Part shown: positions 1 through 6,950 of the stretch, piece by piece
Layout of the letters: each line of letters begins with the position of its first letter
Numbering within the stretch: the stretch's first letter is position 1
From: an uncultured Coriobacteriia bacterium
GTDB taxonomy: Bacteria; Actinomycetota; Coriobacteriia; Coriobacteriales; QAMH01
Reading direction: 5' to 3'
Length of the DNA stretch: 12,111 nucleotides
Assembly: GCA_949283445.1 (NCBI GenBank)
Contig: CASDTD010000022.1
Coordinates: forward strand, 1 to 12,111
Translations under genes and position numbers: made by a program
The notes under the pieces: generated by a model
The model's input: the letters and a program-made list of their open reading frames with translations, nothing else
What the model was told of the DNA's origin: nothing
The model's database searches: none

Positions 1-71
1 GAGACTTCCTCGAGCGCGCGATTGACCGCGCCCGCCTTATGTGGACTGCCGTTAACGAGCATGACCTTCAT
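1..71 (-). CDS. Flavodoxin-fold NAD(P)H-dependent FMN reductase-like protein, N-terminal fragment
   Basis: Only the first 23 codons lie in the window; the gene continues past the left edge. Reading the minus strand from the ATG at 71-69 gives MKVMLVNGSPHKAGAVNRAL, followed by E-E-V. The pattern beta-strand, then N-G-S-P-(H/R)-(K/x)-x-G, then a helix with A-L-E-E is the FMN-phosphate-binding start of the flavodoxin-like NADPH:FMN reductase / iron-sulfur flavoprotein superfamily. Such proteins are soluble and usually pass electrons from NAD(P)H to FMN, quinones or Fe-S partners. A purine-rich ribosome site (GAGAGGAA, around 80-87 on the plus strand) lies about 8 nt upstream of the start. A promoter is visible further upstream. 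Family assignment rests on the N-terminal motif only; the exact subfamily cannot be told. Confidence 0.7.
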   Translation of the reverse strand, partial: MKVMLVNGSPHKAGAVNRALEEV

Positions 72-112
72 AGCCTTGATTCCTCTCTTCGAAATAACGA
101 ACAACGCATCAG

Positions 113-141
113 ATTATAGGTTCGCCTCTTCGCGGGTTGAA
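113..141 (-). promoter_or_regulatory. Promoter for the flavodoxin-like gene
   Basis: On the minus strand a perfect TATAAT -10 box (118-113) is preceded, at 17 bp spacing, by TTCAAC (141-136), a weak -35. The -10 lies about 42 bp upstream of the ATG at 71. The -35 overlaps a small palindrome, GGTT-TC-AACC, that could act as an operator. The -10 match is strong and the -35 match weak. Confidence 0.5.
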
Positions 142-322
142 ACCTGCATGGCAACTGAGAGCAAACTGTCATCAAGAGGGGAGCGCCGTACCAGGCAACC
201 CTCTCTGGCGAAACTGCGTATCGCCTGCATGACAGGAGACATGCTTGGCGCCGACCAATAGCGTTCGCTTTGCAGTGGCGGGCAAACAAGTTCTTTTTTT
301 CGGGAAAATGTTAAATGGATTT

Positions 323-344
323 GGCATTTTCGCAGATAAATGCC
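323..344. repeat. Inverted repeat GGCATTT-N8-AAATGCC, operator-like
   Basis: Two perfect 7-bp arms (323-329 and 338-344) are separated by 8 nt, a 22-bp dyad of the size bound by dimeric regulators. It lies about 52 bp upstream of the ATG at 396, just before the possible -10 TACTAT at 356-361. A binding site for a dimeric regulator of the small gene is the likeliest reading. There is no T-run after it, so it is not an intrinsic terminator. Confidence 0.45.
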
Positions 345-395
345 GCAAAATCGCGTACTATGGTTCCATGGCAGTCACGTGAGAAGAGGTGCACT

Positions 396-689
396 ATGGG
401 CATGAAATCCGACGAAGCACTCGACTTGAAGTTTGACGATCTGGCCGACTACCTCGGCGCCAAGCACTCTGCGTATATGGAGTACGCTGGCGCACTTTAC
501 TACCTCACAGACGTCAATGAACATTACTGGCGCGTGCAAAGCACCACCGAGTTCAACGAGAAGGGTCACTACACCGATATCTCCGAACTGGTGAACAGCG
601 TCAACGAGTTCATTAATCTTCCCTTTATCGACGGAAAGTCGATAGCGGACGTTTTCGATGACGCGAAGTTTTATGCGTCGGTGAAATAA
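396..689 (+). CDS. Conserved-looking small acidic protein of unknown function
   Basis: The frame encodes 97 residues with no family I recognise. It is rich in Asp/Glu (for example L-K-F-D-D-L-A-D-Y-L near residues 11-20) and in aromatic residues (Tyr at 19, 27, 30, 35, 36, 44). It has no Cys, no signal peptide and no membrane segment, so a small soluble cytoplasmic protein is expected. The start at 396 is chosen because GAGGTG (386-391) sits 4-6 nt upstream. The frame is open further 5' to 315, but that extension has no ribosome site and reads as low-complexity. A strong terminator follows 25 bp after the stop, so the gene is transcribed alone. The alternation of charged helices and aromatic residues, the good ribosome site and the terminator argue that it is real. 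Function unknown. Confidence 0.75.
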   Translation: MGMKSDEALDLKFDDLADYLGAKHSAYMEYAGALYYLTDVNEHYWRVQSTTEFNEKGHYTDISELVNSVNEFINLPFIDGKSIADVFDDAKFYASVK

Positions 690-714
690 GATTCCAAATC
701 GCTTCAAAAGATAC

Positions 715-747
715 GAGAGCCTCGGATTTCCGGGGCTCTTTCATTTT
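715..747 (+). terminator. Intrinsic terminator after the small acidic protein gene
   Basis: A 10-bp stem, AGAGCCTCGG (716-725) with CCGGGGCTCT (730-739), has one G-T wobble and an ATTT loop. It is followed by TTTCATTTT. This is a textbook rho-independent terminator 26 bp after the stop codon at 689. Confidence 0.85.
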
Positions 748-950
748 GCCTTGCGCTTTCCGTCAGGCCGCGCTGGGTTTTCGTCAGGAATCTGCGCGAA
801 TGCGAGCTGCGCAATCGTGAGAAACTCGTATCTGTCGAAAATCGACGCGCTTGCGAGACGAGCGCACTCGAACTGTTCGCATATGCGCAAAACGTGCGCG
901 CCTGCGAAGCTGTGCGAAGGCGCATGCTCGCAGACGCGTTCATTCTTGGC

Positions 951-989
951 GGCTTGTGGGCAGGTTCTGCAAACCCAAGCCCGCAGGGC
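951..989 (-). terminator. Possible weak terminator downstream of the hydratase gene
   Basis: Minus-strand transcripts leaving the hydratase gene (stop at 991) could fold GCCC-TGC-GGGC (989-979) followed by TTGGGTTTG. Alternatively they could form a longer bulged stem between GGCTTG (951-956), GGTT (963-966) and AACCCAAGCC (972-981). Neither has a good T-run, so termination is uncertain. The rest of the 748-990 gap is GC-rich, full of short GCG/CGC palindromes such as CGCATATGCG, and shows no credible gene. Confidence 0.3.
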
Positions 990-990
990 G

Positions 991-3273
991 CTAGCGTTTG
1001 TTGCGGTTGTAGTTGATCAGGCAACCGGCCTTCACGATTTCGCGCTCTTCGGGCGTCATCGCGTCGATCCACAGCTGTATCTTGCGGTACTTCGTGTTGC
1101 GGATGACGTACGCGTCGATACTGGACGTATCGCCGTCGAGCTGCGATTTGATGTCGGGCACGTACACCCAATCGTCGACTTCGAAGACGTTTGGGTTGCC
1201 CTTGAACTGAAAGGGAATCATGCCCCAGTTCATGCAGTTGCTGCGGTAGCGCTTCGTCGCGTACTCGTTCGTGATGTTCGCAAGGGCGCCGAGCACGCGC
1301 TGACAGCTAGCTGCCTGTTCGCGCGCCGAGCCGTCGCCCGGCTTGTTCGCGTAGATGGTCGAGCCGATCTCGATGTCCTCGATGGCCGGGGCCGTGTCTT
1401 GAATTGCCTCGACCGTCTCGAGGACTTCGGCACTCTCATCGGCAACGGTGCCCGCACGGCGTTGCTGTTCCAGCTCGCGCACGGCTTTCGCACGCCCCAC
1501 GTATTCCGGGTCGCGGCGTGAGAGCGTGAATTCTGCCAGCCCAAGCGGGTTGGATCTGTACGACGAGGTCTCGCCGGAGGGGATGAGCTCGTCGGTGGTC
1601 GTGACGTCGTCGAGAATCTTGGAGACGACCTTGAGCAAGACGTGCTCGGCAAGCGGCTCCTGCTCGGGCCAGTCCTTGATGTTGGGTCCGTAGCGCAGCT
1701 CGTAGCTCTCATCGGCCTTGCCGAAGCCCTGGAACACACGGCGCTGGTAGGAACGGTCATCGTATTCGTATTCGGGAATGTCGCCCCAGCAGTTCAGCTC
1801 TTCGGCGCTCGTCAAGATGCCCTGGTTGAGCGCGGTGGCCGCGATGGAACGTGCGTCCATGAGCGCGACGGCTGACATCTGGCCATTGCCCGGCTTGGAG
1901 CCCTCGCGGTTGGGGAAGTTGCGCGTCGCGTGGCGGATGGAAAGCGTGTTGTTCGCCGGCGTGTCGCCCGCGCCGAAGCACGGCCCGCAGAACGCCGTGC
2001 GCACGATGGCGCCTGCGTCCATGAGGTCGGCGAGCAGCCCCTTGCGGTCGAGGTCCACGAACACGGGCTGCGAAGAGGGGTATACAGACAGGTAGAATTC
2101 GCCGTTGCCGATGTCGGCGCCCTTCAGCGCGTGGGCAGCCTCGACGATGTTGGAATAGGTCCCGCCGGCGCAACCCGCGATGACGCCCTGCTGCACTTGC
2201 AGCTTGCCCTGCGGCGTCACCTTGTCAAGCAGCGTGTAAGGCGCGCGCCCTTCAGCCACCGCTTCGGCGGCCTTTTCGGTTTCGCGCAAGATGTCATGCA
2301 GGTTCTCGTACAGCCCGTCGATGGTGTAGACGTTGGAGGGGTGGAAGGGCAGGGCGATCATCGGCTTTATGGCAGAAAGGTCGACAGTGACGCAGCCCTC
2401 GTAATAGGCGATGCTTGCAGGCTCCAGCTTGCGGTACTCATCGCCGCGATGGTGCTTTTCCAGCCAAGCTTTCGTGTCGTCGTCGGTGCGCCAGACAGAA
2501 GAGAGGCAGGTCGTCTCCGTCGTCATGACGTCGATGCCGTTGCGGTAGTCAGTTGGCATGCTGGCCACGCCCGGGCCCACGAACTCCATGACCTTGTTCT
2601 TCACGTAGCCACGCTCGTAGACGGCACCGATAATAGCCAGCGCAATGTCCTGCGGGCCGACGTAAGGTGCGGGCGTGCCTGTGAGGTAGACAGCGATGAC
2701 ATCGGGGCAGGCGACGTCGTAGGTGTCGCCCAGCAGCTGCTTGTCGAGCTCGCCGCCGCCTTCGCCAATGGCCATCGTGCCCAAGGCGCCGTAGCGGGTA
2801 TGCGAATCTGAGCCCAAGATCATCTTGCCGCAGCCGGCGAAGTTCTCGCGCATGAACTGGTGGATGACGGCGATGTGGGGCGGTACGTAGATGCCGCCGT
2901 ATTTCTTCGCGGCTGAAAGACCGAAGAGGTGGTCGTCGTCGTTGATGGTGCCGCCCACGGCGCACAGTGAATTGTGGCAGCAGGTGAGCACGTAGGGCAG
3001 GGGGAACTTGTCCATGCCGGAGGCACGTGCCGTCTGGATGATGCCGACGTAGGTGATGTCGTGCGAGGCCATGGCGTCGAACTTTATCTTGAGGTTATCC
3101 ATGGAGCCCGAGGTGTTGTGCTGCTCCATGATGCGCCAGGCGATGGTGCCCTGCTTGGCAGACGCTTTGTCTGCAGGCGTGCCGCACAGCTGCTCCACAC
3201 GTGCCGCATCGGATTCGGGGACGACTTCGGTTCCGTTGACGAGGTAGATGCCTTCAGATGAAAGCTCGATCAT
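991..3273 (-). CDS. Aconitase-superfamily hydratase, YbhJ-like
   Basis: The 760-residue protein has the aconitase architecture: N-terminal alpha/beta domains 1-3 and a C-terminal swivel domain (about 540-760). G-S-D-S-H-T-R at 154-160 is the substrate-binding SDSHT signature. Cys368 (in A-G-C-A-G-G) and the C-G-P-C pair at 429-432 are the expected ligands of the [4Fe-4S] cluster. N-F-P-N-R-E-G-S at 452-459 matches the conserved aconitase N-F/x-x-R-x-G block. Length and sequence style resemble the E. coli YbhJ group rather than classical AcnA (about 890) or AcnB (about 865); the usual S-C-T-N around the first cluster Cys is changed to G-C-A-G. These enzymes isomerise or hydrate tricarboxylate-like acids, but the YbhJ-group substrate is not established. 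The ATG at 3273 is chosen over an upstream one at 3315 because GAAGAAGGG lies 8 nt before it. It diverges from the flavoprotein-molybdoenzyme operon. Confidence 0.88.
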   Translation of the reverse strand: MIELSSEGIYLVNGTEVVPESDAARVEQLCGTPADKASAKQGTIAWRIMEQHNTSGSMDNLKIKFDAMASHDITYVGIIQTARASGMDKFPLPYVLTCCHNSLCAVGGTINDDDHLFGLSAAKKYGGIYVPPHIAVIHQFMRENFAGCGKMILGSDSHTRYGALGTMAIGEGGGELDKQLLGDTYDVACPDVIAVYLTGTPAPYVGPQDIALAIIGAVYERGYVKNKVMEFVGPGVASMPTDYRNGIDVMTTETTCLSSVWRTDDDTKAWLEKHHRGDEYRKLEPASIAYYEGCVTVDLSAIKPMIALPFHPSNVYTIDGLYENLHDILRETEKAAEAVAEGRAPYTLLDKVTPQGKLQVQQGVIAGCAGGTYSNIVEAAHALKGADIGNGEFYLSVYPSSQPVFVDLDRKGLLADLMDAGAIVRTAFCGPCFGAGDTPANNTLSIRHATRNFPNREGSKPGNGQMSAVALMDARSIAATALNQGILTSAEELNCWGDIPEYEYDDRSYQRRVFQGFGKADESYELRYGPNIKDWPEQEPLAEHVLLKVVSKILDDVTTTDELIPSGETSSYRSNPLGLAEFTLSRRDPEYVGRAKAVRELEQQRRAGTVADESAEVLETVEAIQDTAPAIEDIEIGSTIYANKPGDGSAREQAASCQRVLGALANITNEYATKRYRSNCMNWGMIPFQFKGNPNVFEVDDWVYVPDIKSQLDGDTSSIDAYVIRNTKYRKIQLWIDAMTPEEREIVKAGCLINYNRNKR

Positions 3274-3500
3274 AGAGGTGACCCTTCTTCGCTGGCAATG
3301 ACGAACGAAGTGCATTCTAAACGATTGGCACCCCGTTCCTGCGTTGCACCTTTGTTACAGCTCGCAAGCGTTACATGCAGCGCTTTGTCGCGTGCCGCGT
3401 AATGCGTCATATGCATAGTCGAGCGCTCATTGCGGGCAAGACGACAGGCGTATAATCAAATGCAGGTATGGGTTGCGCGTCTTGTTTCGAGGTGATGCCG
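3274..3500. promoter_or_regulatory. Divergent control region with a rightward promoter
   Basis: The region separates the leftward hydratase from the rightward operon. Rightward, a perfect TATAAT (3451-3456) follows TTGCGG (3430-3435) at 15 bp, or CATTGC (3428-3433) at 17 bp, placing the start of transcription near 3463, about 38 bp before the ATG at 3501. Leftward, TAGAAT (3319-3314) is a plausible -10 with no good -35. GTTACA occurs twice, at 3354-3359 and 3370-3375, 16 bp apart. The first copy read on the minus strand (TGTAACAAA) differs by one base from the TGCAACAAA core of the repeat in front of the transhydroxylase genes. Confidence 0.5.
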
Positions 3501-4763
3501 ATGGTAGATAGACCCGTTGTCATTCTGGGCTTCGGTGCTGCTGGCATGTCTGCCGTCGTGGCGCTGAGAGAAGCGGGGTATGCAGGACGCGTGCTCGTCA
3601 TCGACAAGGGGGAAGGGCTGCCGTATAGCCCCGTTCTCACGTCTTATTACGCTGCCGGGCGCATCCTGCGAGAAGCGTGCTTTCTCTGGGACGAAGAAGA
3701 GCTCGCGCGCTATGACGTTGACGTCATTTCTGGTGTCGAGGTCACCTCGTTGGACGTCGCCTCCAATCGGGTCGTGCTCTCCGACGGGCGCTCGTTTGCC
3801 TATGAGAAGTGCCTTATCGCAACGGGCGCGTCTCCTGCGCTTTCCGTTTCCGACGAGTTCAAACGCTGCAACCCGTTGGTGCTGCGTGACATGCACGACG
3901 CCGACCGCTTGCGCAAGCTGCTAGACGACAACCCCAAACCACGAGTACTCGTCTCGGGTACGTCCATGGTCGCTTTGAAGGTATGCGAAGCCTGCGTGCA
4001 GCGTGACGCTCCAGTGACGATGCTCGGGCGCAGCCCGCATATTCTGCGGGGCAGTGCGCATCCGGCGTGCGCCGCGCGTTTCGAGCAGTGGCTGTCCGAG
4101 CTTGGGGTTACGTTGCGCCTGTCAGACAGTATCGAATCGGTCAACGCGGCAGGGGCTGCGTTCGACGTGCGCTTCAAAGCGGACGGGCAGGTCGAGCGCT
4201 TCGACGCGCTGCTCGTTGCGCATGGCGTTAGGCCGAATATCGCCTTTGTCGCGGAAGGCGCGCTTGCTGTTGATGCCGGAATTCTCGTCGATGACACGAT
4301 GCGCACGAGTGCGGCGGACGTCTATGCCGCAGGAGATGTTGCGCAGGCACGCGACGTCATGACCGGTAACAGCCGCGTCTTCGGTCTGTGGGCCACGGCA
4401 TGCGAGCAGGGCATGGCAGCCGGATGTGCCATGGCCGCCGCAATGCGCGATTCGAATGGCCTGCCCGATGACCAGCACCGCTATTACGGCGGGTTTGCCT
4501 GCAACACCATTCACGTGTGTGACATCATGTTCGCTTCTGCGGGGGATGTGAGCGTGCGTGAGGGTGTCGAGATAACGACGGAGGAACACGAGGACGGGAC
4601 GCTGCTTGTGTTCGCGTATCAGCCGGCATCGTGCGAAACACGCGAGCTCGTCGGCTTCAACATCGTCACGCGTGCTGACGAGCGAGGGCTTTTCAACCCT
4701 GCGCTCGATGAGATCGGCAAGCTCAAAAACGCGATTGAAAAGACAGGCGCGAATAGAGGGTGA
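3501..4763 (+). CDS. FAD-dependent pyridine nucleotide-disulfide-type oxidoreductase
   Basis: A 420-residue soluble flavoprotein of the NAD(P)H-dependent FAD reductase class (NirB N-terminal, rubredoxin or ferredoxin reductase type). The N-terminal Rossmann motif is V-I-L-G-F-G-A-A-G (7-15), with the ribose-binding acid in V-I-D-K (33-36). C-L-I-A-T-G (104-109) and T-S-A-A-D-V-Y-A-A-G-D-V (269-280) are the two conserved FAD segments. The second nucleotide site is degenerate: G-T-S-M-V-A (153-158) replaces G-x-G-x-x-G and Lys160 stands where Glu is usual. No redox-active C-x-x-x-x-C pair is present. The likely role is to feed electrons, probably from NAD(P)H, to the ferredoxin and molybdoenzyme encoded next. 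The ATG at 3501 is chosen because GAGGT (3489-3493) sits 7 nt upstream; the frame is open to an ATG at 3468, which lies almost on the transcription start and has no ribosome site. The next gene begins 25 bp after its stop. Confidence 0.85.
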   Translation: MVDRPVVILGFGAAGMSAVVALREAGYAGRVLVIDKGEGLPYSPVLTSYYAAGRILREACFLWDEEELARYDVDVISGVEVTSLDVASNRVVLSDGRSFAYEKCLIATGASPALSVSDEFKRCNPLVLRDMHDADRLRKLLDDNPKPRVLVSGTSMVALKVCEACVQRDAPVTMLGRSPHILRGSAHPACAARFEQWLSELGVTLRLSDSIESVNAAGAAFDVRFKADGQVERFDALLVAHGVRPNIAFVAEGALAVDAGILVDDTMRTSAADVYAAGDVAQARDVMTGNSRVFGLWATACEQGMAAGCAMAAAMRDSNGLPDDQHRYYGGFACNTIHVCDIMFASAGDVSVREGVEITTEEHEDGTLLVFAYQPASCETRELVGFNIVTRADERGLFNPALDEIGKLKNAIEKTGANRG

Positions 4764-4770
4764 CCTGCGA

Positions 4771-4791
4771 GAGGAAAGGGGAACGGACGTG
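4771..4791 (+). promoter_or_regulatory. Ribosome binding site fixing a GTG start
   Basis: GAGGAAAGGGG at 4771-4781 is followed by a 7-nt spacer and GTG at 4789-4791. It decides the start of the molybdoenzyme: the same frame is open well into the preceding flavoprotein gene, but starts there would need a 60-codon out-of-frame overlap without a ribosome site. Confidence 0.8.
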
Positions 4792-6948
4792 AACGAGGTA
4801 CGGCGCAAGCTAAGAGGAAAGATTCCCGGACCGGACACGGGCATCGAGATACGCAAGTCCATCTGCACGATTTGCGACCCGGGTACGGAGTGCGGCCTGA
4901 ACTTGTATGTCAAGGACGGCAAGATCATCAAAGTGGAGGGCGCGCCCGAAATGCCGCATTCCCATGGCAGCCTGTGTGCGAAAGGCGCGGCGACGCGGCA
5001 GTACGTTTACAACCGTGAGCGCGTCTTGACGCCGCTTCGACGCGTGGGGGAGCGCGGCGAGGGCGCGTTCGAGGAAATCAGCTGGGACGAGGCGCTCGAC
5101 GAGATAGCCGCAAAGCTCAACGACATCAAGGCGCAGTACGGGCCGGAATCGGTCGTGTTCTTCGCGGGCTACCCCAAGTACTTCCGTCCGTTCTTGCAGC
5201 GGCTCGCGCTGGATTTCGGGTCCCCGAACTACTGCTGCGAGTCGAGCACGTGCAACACGGCCATCGTCATGGCGCAGCAGCTCACCTATGGCGCGGGTGC
5301 TGCGGCAGACCTGTCTGCCAGCGAATGCGTCATCTTCTGGACGCGCAATTTCTCGCATTCGAGCACGCTCGACATGAAGCGCGTCATCGACCGCCAAAAC
5401 GCCGGTATGAAAATGATCGTCGTCGATCCGCGTGTCACTTACATGGCCATGCACGCCGACATCCACCTGCAGATTCGCCCCGGCACCGACGGTGCGTTGG
5501 CGCTTGCCTTGGCAAACGTCATCATCGAAGAGGGGCTGTACGACCAGGAGTTCGTACGTGAATGGACGGAGGGCTTCGACGAGTACGCGGCGTACGTGGC
5601 CCAGATGACGCCCGAGAAAGCCGCCGGAATCTGCGCGGTCGACGCAGAGCTCATCTACGCGGCAGCGCGCTTGTACGCGACCTCCAAGCCCGCCAGTATC
5701 ATGACGAGCGCGGCTGCAGTCGTGCATCACACAAACGGCGTGCAGAACTACCGCGCTGTCTTCTGCCTCATCGGCCTGACGGGCAACCTGGATGTCGCCG
5801 GCGGCAACATGATCAACCCCGGCTCGATCGCTCACGTGCCCGGCGGGTTTCCCACGCGCGAGGGCGCGTTTCCCGGTACCGAGCGCCTCGCACAGCTGCC
5901 GCCGCGCATCGGCGCGCAGCGTTTTCCCGTGTGGAACCGCCTCACCGACATGGCGCAGGCGTGCGATATACCGCGTCAGATTGCCACGGGCGATCCATAC
6001 CCGCTCAAAGCGGCGGTTTGCCTGGGGCTCAACTACCGCATGTGGCCCGATTCCGAGAACTTCATCAAGCGTCTGTGCGAACTCGAGTTCATCGTCGATG
6101 CCGACCCGTTTCTCACGGACAGCGCGAAATACGCCGACATCGTGCTTCCTGTCTGCACGTCCGTCGAGCGTAGCGAGGTGCGTTGCTGGCCGATGGGCTA
6201 CGTCATCTGCACGCAGCCGGCCATCGAGCCGGTGGGGCAGGCCAGACCTGATGTCGATATCATTGCCGCGCTCTGCGCGAAGCTGGGCTTGGGCGACGAG
6301 CTGCTCGAATCCGGCTTCGACGCGTGCATGGACTGGATGCTGGAGCCGTCCGGCATGACAGTCGCGCAGCTCAGGGAGCATGAAAGCGGTATGTGGTATC
6401 CGGACAAGAAGCCGCCGCGGCAGCGCAAGTACCTCGAGGGAGGTTTCAACACCCCGTCTGGCAAGTTTGAGTTCGCCTCGCGCGTCATGAGCGAGTTCGA
6501 CGGCGAGGGGCTCGAGGCACTGCCCGTCTACCACGAATCGGCCATGAGCCCGGTGTCCACGCCGGATGTCGCCACGGGCTACCCGCTCGTGTTGGTCGTC
6601 GGCTCGCGTCTGCCGATGTTCCAGCACAGCAGGATGTTTCGCGTGCCCTGGGTGCGCCAGTTCGCCAAAGACCCGATCGCAGACTTGAACCCGCGCACGG
6701 CGGCTGCCTACGGGGTCGAAGATGGGCAGTGGGTCGAGATTTCCACGCCCCATGCAAGCGTGCGGATGCGCGCGCATCTCACCGAGATGATTCGCGAAGG
6801 CGACGTGCATATCTTCCACGATTGGCCGCAGGCAAACGGCAACAGCCTGCTTGCGGGCGATTACCTCGACCCGGTATCGGGCTTTCCGGGGTACCGGTCG
6901 TCGCTGTGCAAGATTGTGCCCGCCATCGAGGAAGAGAAGGGGGAGTAG
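4789..6948 (+). CDS. Cytoplasmic molybdopterin (Mo/W-bis-MGD) oxidoreductase, catalytic subunit
   Basis: A 719-residue DMSO reductase-superfamily enzyme. Near the N-terminus C-x2-C-x5-C with a distant Cys (26, 29, 35, 63) binds one [4Fe-4S] cluster. I-S-W-D-E-A-L-D-E-I (97-106) is the family signature. S-P-N-Y-C-C-E-S-S-T-C-N-T-A (145-158) is the metal-ligand loop; Cys155 falls eleven residues from the S of S-P-N, as Cys141, the tungsten ligand, does in Pelobacter acetylene hydratase, so I take it as the metal ligand. Cofactor-binding segments include V-V-D-P-R (211-215), Y-A-D-I-V-L-P (448-454) and T-P-S-G-K-F-E (555-561), with a C-terminal MGD-binding domain from about 600. There is no twin-arginine signal, so it acts in the cytoplasm. 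It sits between a flavoprotein and a ferredoxin gene (ATG 2 bp after its stop), implying a three-subunit reductase. Length and architecture fit the acetylene hydratase, thiosulfate reductase and catechol dehydroxylase neighbourhood of the superfamily. Substrate unknown; a reductive step on an aromatic or other organic acceptor is my best guess. Confidence 0.88.
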   Translation: MNEVRRKLRGKIPGPDTGIEIRKSICTICDPGTECGLNLYVKDGKIIKVEGAPEMPHSHGSLCAKGAATRQYVYNRERVLTPLRRVGERGEGAFEEISWDEALDEIAAKLNDIKAQYGPESVVFFAGYPKYFRPFLQRLALDFGSPNYCCESSTCNTAIVMAQQLTYGAGAAADLSASECVIFWTRNFSHSSTLDMKRVIDRQNAGMKMIVVDPRVTYMAMHADIHLQIRPGTDGALALALANVIIEEGLYDQEFVREWTEGFDEYAAYVAQMTPEKAAGICAVDAELIYAAARLYATSKPASIMTSAAAVVHHTNGVQNYRAVFCLIGLTGNLDVAGGNMINPGSIAHVPGGFPTREGAFPGTERLAQLPPRIGAQRFPVWNRLTDMAQACDIPRQIATGDPYPLKAAVCLGLNYRMWPDSENFIKRLCELEFIVDADPFLTDSAKYADIVLPVCTSVERSEVRCWPMGYVICTQPAIEPVGQARPDVDIIAALCAKLGLGDELLESGFDACMDWMLEPSGMTVAQLREHESGMWYPDKKPPRQRKYLEGGFNTPSGKFEFASRVMSEFDGEGLEALPVYHESAMSPVSTPDVATGYPLVLVVGSRLPMFQHSRMFRVPWVRQFAKDPIADLNPRTAAAYGVEDGQWVEISTPHASVRMRAHLTEMIREGDVHIFHDWPQANGNSLLAGDYLDPVSGFPGYRSSLCKIVPAIEEEKGE

Positions 6949-6950
6949 AC

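Larger units (their letters stand above)
72..395. other. Gene-free divergent intergenic region
   Basis: This 324-bp stretch separates the leftward flavodoxin-like gene from the rightward small gene at 396. It holds a convincing leftward promoter near 113-141 and a perfect 7-bp inverted repeat at 323-344. It also has an A/T-rich patch around 290-345, unlike the GC-rich surroundings. A TACTAT hexamer at 356-361 could be the -10 of the rightward gene, but no good -35 is spaced correctly from it. Short open frames on both strands here lack ribosome sites and recognisable protein features, so no gene is called. Confidence 0.6.

Noticed and set aside
22..289. Short open frames on both strands in the left intergenic region
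   Set aside because: No ribosome sites, no recognisable protein features, and they overlap the promoter and the flavodoxin-like start.
840..945. Many short GCG/CGC repeats and palindromes that resembled a repeat array
   Set aside because: Unit length and spacing are irregular, with no conserved repeat and unique spacer pattern; best explained as GC-rich composition.
704..1171. A possible minus-strand gene downstream of the hydratase
   Set aside because: Half of it overlaps the hydratase end, the remainder is Ser/Arg-rich low complexity, and no ribosome site is seen.
4606..4788. An N-terminal extension of the molybdoenzyme starting inside the flavoprotein gene
   Set aside because: It would overlap the flavoprotein by more than 150 bp out of frame and has no ribosome site; the GTG at 4789 has an excellent one.
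4810..6819. A 669-codon minus-strand frame opposite the molybdoenzyme
   Set aside because: Same composition effect; Arg/His-rich product without domain features, and the sense gene has cluster, ligand and cofactor motifs.
6729..6950. An N-terminal extension of the ferredoxin
   Set aside because: It overlaps the molybdoenzyme out of frame; the ATG at 6951 has a ribosome site and starts just before the first Cys group.
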